From: Verrucosispora sp. WMMD573
GTDB lineage: Bacteria > Actinomycetota > Actinomycetes > Mycobacteriales > Micromonosporaceae
Direction of reading: 5' to 3'
Length of the DNA: 64,000 bases
Assembly: GCF_027497175.1 (NCBI RefSeq)
Contig: NZ_CP114901.1
Span: 124,001 to 188,000, forward strand
Of this stretch, positions 59,257-64,000 are shown one piece after another. Made by a program: the position numbers and the translations under genes. Within the stretch, counting starts at the first letter, position 1; every line of letters starts with the position of its first letter. The notes beneath the pieces are model-generated. The model was not told the DNA's origin and searched no databases. It saw nothing but the letters and a program-made list of their open reading frames with translations.

Positions 59257-59270
59257 ATAGGAACTCCTAT
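59257..59270. promoter_or_regulatory. Inverted repeat ATAGGA-AC-TCCTAT before the PL7 gene
   Basis: A perfect 6-bp inverted repeat with a 2-bp spacer lies 15 bp upstream of the alginate lyase start, within the probable 5' leader. It could be an operator for the IclR-family protein. Confidence 0.4.
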
Positions 59271-59284
59271 CTGAAGGATCCCTA

Positions 59285-60451
59285 ATGAGACGAACCACCA
59301 CCATCGCGCTACCCGCTGCCCTTGCCCTTGCCGCCGGTGCGGCGCTTGTCGCCGCACCGGCGCAGGCCGCTACCGCCCTGCCCGTCACCGCCGCGACGGC
59401 CAGCTCCCACGACGGCAACGTGCCGGCCAACGTCATCGACGGCAGCCTCTCCACCCGCTGGTCGGCCCTGGGCGACGGCTCGTGGATCCGCCTCGACCTC
59501 GGTGCCAGCAAGCAGGTCGGCTCGGTCGGCATCGCCTGGTACAACGGCAACCAGCGGCAGGCCACCTTCACCGTGCAGACGTCCACCGACGCCAGCTCCT
59601 GGACGACAGTCGTGTCCCAGCGACAGAGCAGTGGCAGCACCACCCAGCTGGAGAACTACGACTTCACCGACCGGTCGGCCCGCTACGTCCGCATCGTCGG
59701 CTACGGGAACACGGCCAACGACTGGAACAGCATCACCGAGGCGACGGTCTACGGCACCGACGGCAACGGTGGAGGCGGAGGCGACTGCGCCGTCCCCGCC
59801 GACGTGCTCAACCTGACCAATTGGAAGATCACCCTGCCGACCGGATCCTCCGGCAGCCCGACCGAGATCAAACAACCCGCCCTGGACAGCTTCCAGGTCT
59901 CTCCCTACTTCGTCACCGCCAACTCGTGCCAGTCGGTCCAGTTCCGGTCCCCGGTCAACGGGGTGACCACGAGCGGCTCCAGCTACGCCCGTTCGGAGCT
60001 GCGCGAGATGGCGAACAACGGATCGAGCAACGCGAGTTGGTCGTCGACCTCCGGCACGCACACCCTGGTGGTGGACGCCGTGTTCGACACGCTGCCCTCG
60101 ACCAAGCCACACGTGGTGGTGGCCCAGATCCACGACTCCGACGACGACGTCACCGTGTTCCGGCTCGAAGGCACCAGCCTCTACGTCACCAACGATAACG
60201 ACACGCACTATCACCTGGTCACCAGCAACTACCAGCTCGGCACCCGTTTCCAGGCCAAGTTCGTGGTCAGCGGCGGCCAGGTGAAGGCGTACTACAACAA
60301 CGTTCTGCAGACGACCATCACCAAGAGCTTCTCCGGCGCCTACTTCAAGGCCGGCGCCTACACCCAGGCGAACTGCTCCAACTCCTCGCCGTGCAGCAGC
60401 AGCAACTACGGACAGACCCGTATCTTCGGCCTCACCGTGACCCACTCCTGA
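59285..60451 (+). CDS. Secreted alginate lyase: CBM32 + PL7
   Basis: The protein has 388 residues. It has a Sec signal (LPAALALAAGAALVAAPAQA), a discoidin/CBM32 domain (about 30-155; STRWSALGDGSWIRLDLG, ARYVRIVGYGNTANDWNSITE), a Gly-rich linker (GNGGGGGD), then PL7 (about 160-388). All three PL7 motifs are present: ARSELREM, VVVAQIHDSDD and YFKAGAYTQ. The QIH motif is common in enzymes acting on polyguluronate. It starts at ATG 59285 after GAAGG. It would begin extracellular alginate cutting. Confidence 0.92.
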   Translation: MRRTTTIALPAALALAAGAALVAAPAQAATALPVTAATASSHDGNVPANVIDGSLSTRWSALGDGSWIRLDLGASKQVGSVGIAWYNGNQRQATFTVQTSTDASSWTTVVSQRQSSGSTTQLENYDFTDRSARYVRIVGYGNTANDWNSITEATVYGTDGNGGGGGDCAVPADVLNLTNWKITLPTGSSGSPTEIKQPALDSFQVSPYFVTANSCQSVQFRSPVNGVTTSGSSYARSELREMANNGSSNASWSSTSGTHTLVVDAVFDTLPSTKPHVVVAQIHDSDDDVTVFRLEGTSLYVTNDNDTHYHLVTSNYQLGTRFQAKFVVSGGQVKAYYNNVLQTTITKSFSGAYFKAGAYTQANCSNSSPCSSSNYGQTRIFGLTVTHS

Positions 60452-60457
60452 CCGCGC

Positions 60458-60487
60458 GCCGCCCGGGAGCTGCGGCTCCCGGGCGGC
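60458..60487 (+). terminator. Terminator after the PL7 gene
   Basis: GCCGCCCGGGAGC at 60458-60470 pairs perfectly with GCTCCCGGGCGGC at 60475-60487 across a TGCG loop, 6 bp after the stop codon. Confidence 0.7.
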
Positions 60488-60562
60488 CGCACTGTGTCCA
60501 CGATCCTGCCCAGTCGCGGGACCGCACAGCGATGATCCCTTGTGCACGAACAGGAGAGTCCG

Positions 60563-62503
60563 ATGAATCGCGCGAAGTTGAGCGCACGCGGCGCCCTCGC
60601 CGCCGCGGCACTCGCAGCAGGCATTCTCGCGGCACTGCCCGCTCTTGCCGGAGCACACCCCGCAGCCGACCCCCCGGCCGAGCCGAGCCGGTTCGCGGTG
60701 AACGCCACCGAGCCGCTGGCCGTCTGCGCGGTGAGCGCGAGCGGCAACGACGGAAACTTGCCGACGAACACCCGCGATGGTGACCTCGGAACCCGCTGGT
60801 CCGCCGACGGCGACGGCGTCTGGATCCGCTACGACCTCTGCTCGGTTGTCACCACGGGCGCGGTGACGGTGGCGTGGTACAAAGGCGACCAGCGCCAGAC
60901 GACCTTCACCGTACAGACCTCGACCAACGGCACGAGCTGGACCACCGTCGTGCCGACCCGGACCAGCTCGGGGTCGACATCGCTACCCGAGACCTACGAC
61001 TTTCCCGCCGTCGCCGCTCGACACCTGCGCATCCTCGGCTACGGCAACACCCAGAACGGGTGGACCTCGATCACCGAAGTGCGCATTCTCGGGTCCGGCC
61101 CGGGCGCAACTCCATCACCCACGGCCACAGTCAGTCCGACGCCAACGCCGAGCACGCCGCCGCCGGGCGGCGCGATCGTCAACGTGTCCTCGTCGACGCA
61201 GCTCAGCAACGCGATGGCCAACGCCGCAGCCGGCCAGACGATCCTGCTCGCCGACGGCAACTACTCGATCGGCAAGCTCAACGCCAGGCACGGCACCGCC
61301 AACGCACCAATCACGATCATGGCGGCTCATCAGGGCAAGGCGGTCATCACCGGCGGTCAGCTCGAAGTGCTCGACTCGTCGTACGTCACTGTCAGTGGGT
61401 TGACCTGGCGCAACAGCAACACCTTGAAGCTCACCGGCTCGCACCACGTCAGACTGACCCGCAACCACTTCCGGCTCGCCGAGTCGAGTTCGCTGAAGTG
61501 GGTCATCATCCAAGGCGCGGACAGTCACCACAACCGCATCGATCACAACCTGTTCGAAGAGAAGCACCAGCTCGGCAACTTCATCACCATCGACGGATCG
61601 TCCACCCAGCAGTCCCAGTACGACCTGATCGACCACAACCACTTCCGCAACAGCGGCCCCCGCGCCACCAACGAGATGGAGGCCATCCGGGTCGGTTGGA
61701 GCGCGATCTCCCAGTCGAGCGGGCACACCACGATCGAGAACAACCTGTTCGAGAACTGCGACGGCGACCCAGAGATCATCTCGGTGAAGAGCAACGACAA
61801 CACGGTGCGGTACAACACCTTCCGCACCTCGCAGGGCACGCTGTCGCTGCGCCACGGCAACCGCAGCCAGGTGCACGGCAACTTCTTCCTCGGCGGCGGC
61901 AAGGCCGGCACCGGCGGAGTCCGGGTCTACGGTCAGGACCACAAGATTTACAACAACCACTTCGAAGGGCTGACCGGCACCGGCTACGACGCCGCCCTGC
62001 AACTCGACGGCGGCGACGTCGACACCTCGGGGGCACTCTCCGCGCACTGGCGGGTGTATCGGGCCACAGCGGTGCACAACACCTTCGTCAACAACGTGTC
62101 GAACATCGAGATCGGCGCCAACTACACCCTCGCGCCGGTCGACAGTGTCGTGGCCGACAACATTGTCGTCGGTTCTCAGGGCACCCTGATCAACGAGCTG
62201 AAGACCCCCAGAAACATGACGTACGCCGGCAACATCGCCTGGCCGACCGGCTCGGCCAGCGTCGGTACGGCCGTCGGAGTTCGGACCGTCAATCCGCTCC
62301 TGACCAAACAGGGTGAGGTGTACCGGATCGCCTCCGGCAGCCCCGCCGTCAACACCGCCACGGGCAACTACCCGTACCTGACGCATGACATGGACGGGCA
62401 GCCGCGCAGCGGAACCGCCGACGTCGGGGCCGACGAGTTGTCCAGCGCTGCGGTTGATCGAAGCCCGCTCGACGCCGCGAGCGTGGGAACAAACGCGCCC
62501 TGA
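60563..62503 (+). CDS. Secreted polysaccharide lyase: CBM32 + PL6
   Basis: The protein has 646 residues from ATG 60563, with AGGAGAG upstream. A signal peptide (AAAALAAGILAALPALAGAH) is followed by a CBM32 domain related to that of the neighbouring PL7 (TRWSADGDGVWIRYDLC, RILGYGNTQNGWTSITEV), a Pro/Thr linker (TPTPSTPPP), and a long right-handed beta-helix. The PL6 catalytic Lys and Arg are visible in EIISVKSNDNTVRYNTF and LSLRHGNRSQVHGNFFLGG. PL6 enzymes cut alginate, often MG or G blocks, and would complement the PL7 enzyme. Confidence 0.9.
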   Translation: MNRAKLSARGALAAAALAAGILAALPALAGAHPAADPPAEPSRFAVNATEPLAVCAVSASGNDGNLPTNTRDGDLGTRWSADGDGVWIRYDLCSVVTTGAVTVAWYKGDQRQTTFTVQTSTNGTSWTTVVPTRTSSGSTSLPETYDFPAVAARHLRILGYGNTQNGWTSITEVRILGSGPGATPSPTATVSPTPTPSTPPPGGAIVNVSSSTQLSNAMANAAAGQTILLADGNYSIGKLNARHGTANAPITIMAAHQGKAVITGGQLEVLDSSYVTVSGLTWRNSNTLKLTGSHHVRLTRNHFRLAESSSLKWVIIQGADSHHNRIDHNLFEEKHQLGNFITIDGSSTQQSQYDLIDHNHFRNSGPRATNEMEAIRVGWSAISQSSGHTTIENNLFENCDGDPEIISVKSNDNTVRYNTFRTSQGTLSLRHGNRSQVHGNFFLGGGKAGTGGVRVYGQDHKIYNNHFEGLTGTGYDAALQLDGGDVDTSGALSAHWRVYRATAVHNTFVNNVSNIEIGANYTLAPVDSVVADNIVVGSQGTLINELKTPRNMTYAGNIAWPTGSASVGTAVGVRTVNPLLTKQGEVYRIASGSPAVNTATGNYPYLTHDMDGQPRSGTADVGADELSSAAVDRSPLDAASVGTNAP

Positions 62504-62516
62504 CCCGCAGAGAGCT

Positions 62517-62547
62517 CGGGCCGCCGCACGGCAGGTGCGGCGGCCCG
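62517..62547 (+). terminator. Terminator after the PL6 gene
   Basis: CGGGCCGCCGCAC at 62517-62529 pairs perfectly with GTGCGGCGGCCCG at 62535-62547 with a 5-base loop, between convergent PL6 and fumarylacetoacetase-family genes. It could serve both. Confidence 0.7.
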
Positions 62548-62608
62548 ACTCGCGATGTCAACGCATCGCCGGGTCCGCCCGCCCGACCACCATCGATCAG
62601 GCTGGCGC

Positions 62609-63460
62609 TCAGGCGGCAGCGCGGCAGACCTGCCGCTGCTCTCCCAGCCCCTCGATACCGACCCGCACCACGTCGCCCTCCCGCAGAAACGGAAACCGGC
62701 CGGACAGTGCGACCCCCTCCGGCGTACCGGTGTTGACCACATCGCCCGGCTCCAACACCAGGTACTGGCTCAGATACCACACCAGGTGCCGCACGTCGAA
62801 GATCATGTCCTGGGTGGTGGACGCCTGCCGGGGTTGATCGTTGACGAAGCTCGTCACGCCCAACCGCTGGGGATCACCCACCTCGTCGGCAGTGACCAGC
62901 CATGGGCCCAGCGGGTTGAACGCCTCGCAGCTCTTGCCCTTGACCCACTGGCCGCCGGAGTCACTCATCTGGAACTCACGCTCGGACAGATCGTTGGAGA
63001 CCGCATATCCGGCGATGACCTGATCGGCCTCGGCGGGTGATGCCAGGTATCGGGCCGGGCGACCGATGATCACCGCAAGCTCCGCCTCCCAGTCCGTCTT
63101 GGTCGCGCCCTTCGGGATGACGATGTCGTCGTACGGGCCGACGACCGTGTTGGACGCCTTGAGGAAGACGACGGGCTCGGCCGGCGGTGCGACGCCGGAC
63201 TCCGCAGCGTGCCGGGCGTAGTTCAGCCCGATGCACGCGACCGTGCCGGGCCTGGCGATCGGTGCACCCACCCGCATGCCGGTGACATCGATCTCCGGCA
63301 GCTCCCCTGCCGACCAGGCATCCCGCGCCTGCTCGAAGCCCCCGCCGGCGAGGAAAGCGCCATCGATGTCCGTTGCGATGCCCGTCAGGTCGAAATGACG
63401 GCCGTCGGCGAACAGGACAGGCTGCTCACCGCCCCGTGGACCGACTCGCATGAACCTCAT
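62609..63460 (-). CDS. Fumarylacetoacetate hydrolase-family protein
   Basis: The protein has 283 residues: FMRVGPRGGEQPVLFADGRHFDL, PGTVACIGLNYARHAAESG, the metal ligands in DWEAELAVIIGRPARYL, GYAVSNDLSEREFQ, and VNTGTPEGVALSGRFPFLREGD. FAH proteins hydrolyse or decarboxylate 2,4-diketo acids and are found in uronate and deoxy-sugar acid pathways. It shares a 13-bp promoter motif with the sugar ABC operon, so it belongs to the alginate regulon by inference. The substrate is not defined. Confidence 0.82.
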   Translation of the reverse strand: MRFMRVGPRGGEQPVLFADGRHFDLTGIATDIDGAFLAGGGFEQARDAWSAGELPEIDVTGMRVGAPIARPGTVACIGLNYARHAAESGVAPPAEPVVFLKASNTVVGPYDDIVIPKGATKTDWEAELAVIIGRPARYLASPAEADQVIAGYAVSNDLSEREFQMSDSGGQWVKGKSCEAFNPLGPWLVTADEVGDPQRLGVTSFVNDQPRQASTTQDMIFDVRHLVWYLSQYLVLEPGDVVNTGTPEGVALSGRFPFLREGDVVRVGIEGLGEQRQVCRAAA

Positions 63461-63549
63461 GTCTCAACGTCCTCTCGGCGTCTGATCCGCAGGCAGAGAC
63501 CCTCACGTACCCGCCTGCTCCGGCCCCGCCTTGTCAGAGCCCGAACCTA

Positions 63550-63562
63550 GTAAATCGATGCA
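63550..63562. promoter_or_regulatory. 13-bp motif GTAAATCGATGCA, FAH promoter copy
   Basis: This is the exact reverse complement of the motif at 57176-57188. It is about 90 bp upstream of the FAH-family start, similar to the distance in the ABC operon. Confidence 0.55.
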
Positions 63563-63657
63563 CTCGCGATCTTGATCGAAGATACAACCGGGTCGGCAGT
63601 CTGTCAATTGGCCGCGTTTACAACCTGCGTCCATGCCGAACCGCGCCAGACAGGAAA

Positions 63658-63689
63658 GGTCGGGGCCCCCACCACCGGAGACCCCGACC
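63658..63689 (-). terminator. Terminator of the edge PL7 gene
   Basis: GGTCGGGG (63658-63665) pairs with CCCCGACC (63682-63689), just beyond the stop codon of the minus-strand PL7 gene at 63699. Confidence 0.5.
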
Positions 63690-63698
63690 CCTGTCTTG

Positions 63699-64000
63699 TC
63701 AGGAATGCGTGACGAGCAACTTGTACATGCTCACCTGACCGTAGTTGGAACTGCTACACGGAGATGAGTTGCCGCAGTTGGCCTGGGTATAGGCACCGGC
63801 TTTGAAGTAGTTGCCCGACGCGCTGTGTGAGATGGTCGTCTGAAGCACGCCGTTGTAGTAAACCTTGATCTGGCCACCGCTGACGACGAACTTGCCCTCG
63901 AAGACCGTGTTCAACTTGTAGCCACTGGTCACCAGCTTGTGGTGGGTGGTGTTGCCCTTGGTGATGTAGAGACTGCTCCCTTCCAGACGGAAGACGGTGA
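63699..64000 (-). CDS. Alginate lyase PL7, C-terminal part (runs off the window)
   Basis: About 100 C-terminal residues are visible. They read TVFRLEGSSLYITKGN, FEGKFVVSGGQIKVYYNGVL, YFKAGAYTQANCGNSSPCSS and SMYKLLVTHS. The PL7 motif YFKAGAYTQ is intact, and the end is strongly similar to that of the PL7 at 59285-60451, including the paired-Cys loop. It is a paralogue, not a duplicate. The N-terminal part, including any signal peptide or binding domain, is outside the window. Confidence 0.88.
   Translation of the reverse strand, partial: TVFRLEGSSLYITKGNTTHHKLVTSGYKLNTVFEGKFVVSGGQIKVYYNGVLQTTISHSASGNYFKAGAYTQANCGNSSPCSSSNYGQVSMYKLLVTHS

Noticed and set aside
61115..62386. 423-codon open frame opposite the PL6 gene
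   Set aside because: It is Val/Gly/Asp-rich translation of the antisense strand. The PL6 motifs on the plus strand are clear.

Overview
The window looks like chromosome from a GC-rich actinomycete, most likely in or near Micromonosporaceae. This is inferred from the very high GC, the GTG starts, overlapping ATGA/GTGA gene junctions, twin-arginine and lipoprotein signals, and the gene families present. No rRNA or complete tRNA is in the window.

Layout. (1) 1-2.8 kb: end of a MacA/MacB-type efflux operon plus a small secreted protein. (2) 2.8-14.9 kb: a gene graveyard and mobile-element zone. It holds an IS5-family element beside a broken UPF0158 gene, a 3' tRNA-Arg(UCU) fragment that looks like an old attachment site, an IstB remnant, and an IS701-family element whose transposase is interrupted by a full group II intron in antisense orientation. 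It also holds an antitoxin with a cut-off toxin, a broken FAD monooxygenase, an AlaRS-like fragment, and a cobalamin riboswitch ahead of a thioesterase. (3) 15-17.2 kb: a PepSY membrane protein and a DUF5134 protein.

(4) 17.3-44.7 kb: a zinc-starvation island. Its left part (17.4-31.3 kb) is a metallophore-like cluster with no NRPS, PKS or IucA/IucC-type synthetase. It encodes SbnA- and SbnB-like enzymes (L-2,3-diaminopropionate synthesis), a HisC-like aminotransferase, a Y4yA-like PLP decarboxylase, an ATP-grasp ligase, a pair of ABC half-transporters (one with a His/Asp-rich N-terminal tail), a FecBCD-type importer and an MFS exporter. Its right part holds zinc-independent ribosomal protein paralogues (L28, L31, with decayed L33 and S14), L32, two CobW-family proteins (one without a P-loop), two Fur/Zur-type regulators, a 27% histidine repeat protein and an AztABCD-like zinc ABC system. 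Related inverted repeats with a TGATAAC-like half-site lie at most of the promoters of the island, which points to shared control by Zur. The inferred logic is that zinc shortage de-represses metallophore synthesis, export and re-import, zinc ABC uptake, zinc buffering, and the swap to cysteine-free ribosomal proteins.

(5) 45.9-64 kb: an alginate-utilisation locus. Secreted lyases (PL7 with CBM32, PL6 with CBM32, a second PL7 at the right edge) would cut alginate. A sugar ABC importer would take up oligomers, and two heparinase II/III-type lyases would release unsaturated monomers. An SDR reductase, KdgK kinase and KDPG aldolase would complete the route to pyruvate and glyceraldehyde-3-phosphate. 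LacI and IclR regulators sit between the two halves. The aldolase lacks the part of the fold that normally carries the Schiff-base lysine. A 13-bp motif is shared by the ABC-operon promoter and the fumarylacetoacetase-family promoter.
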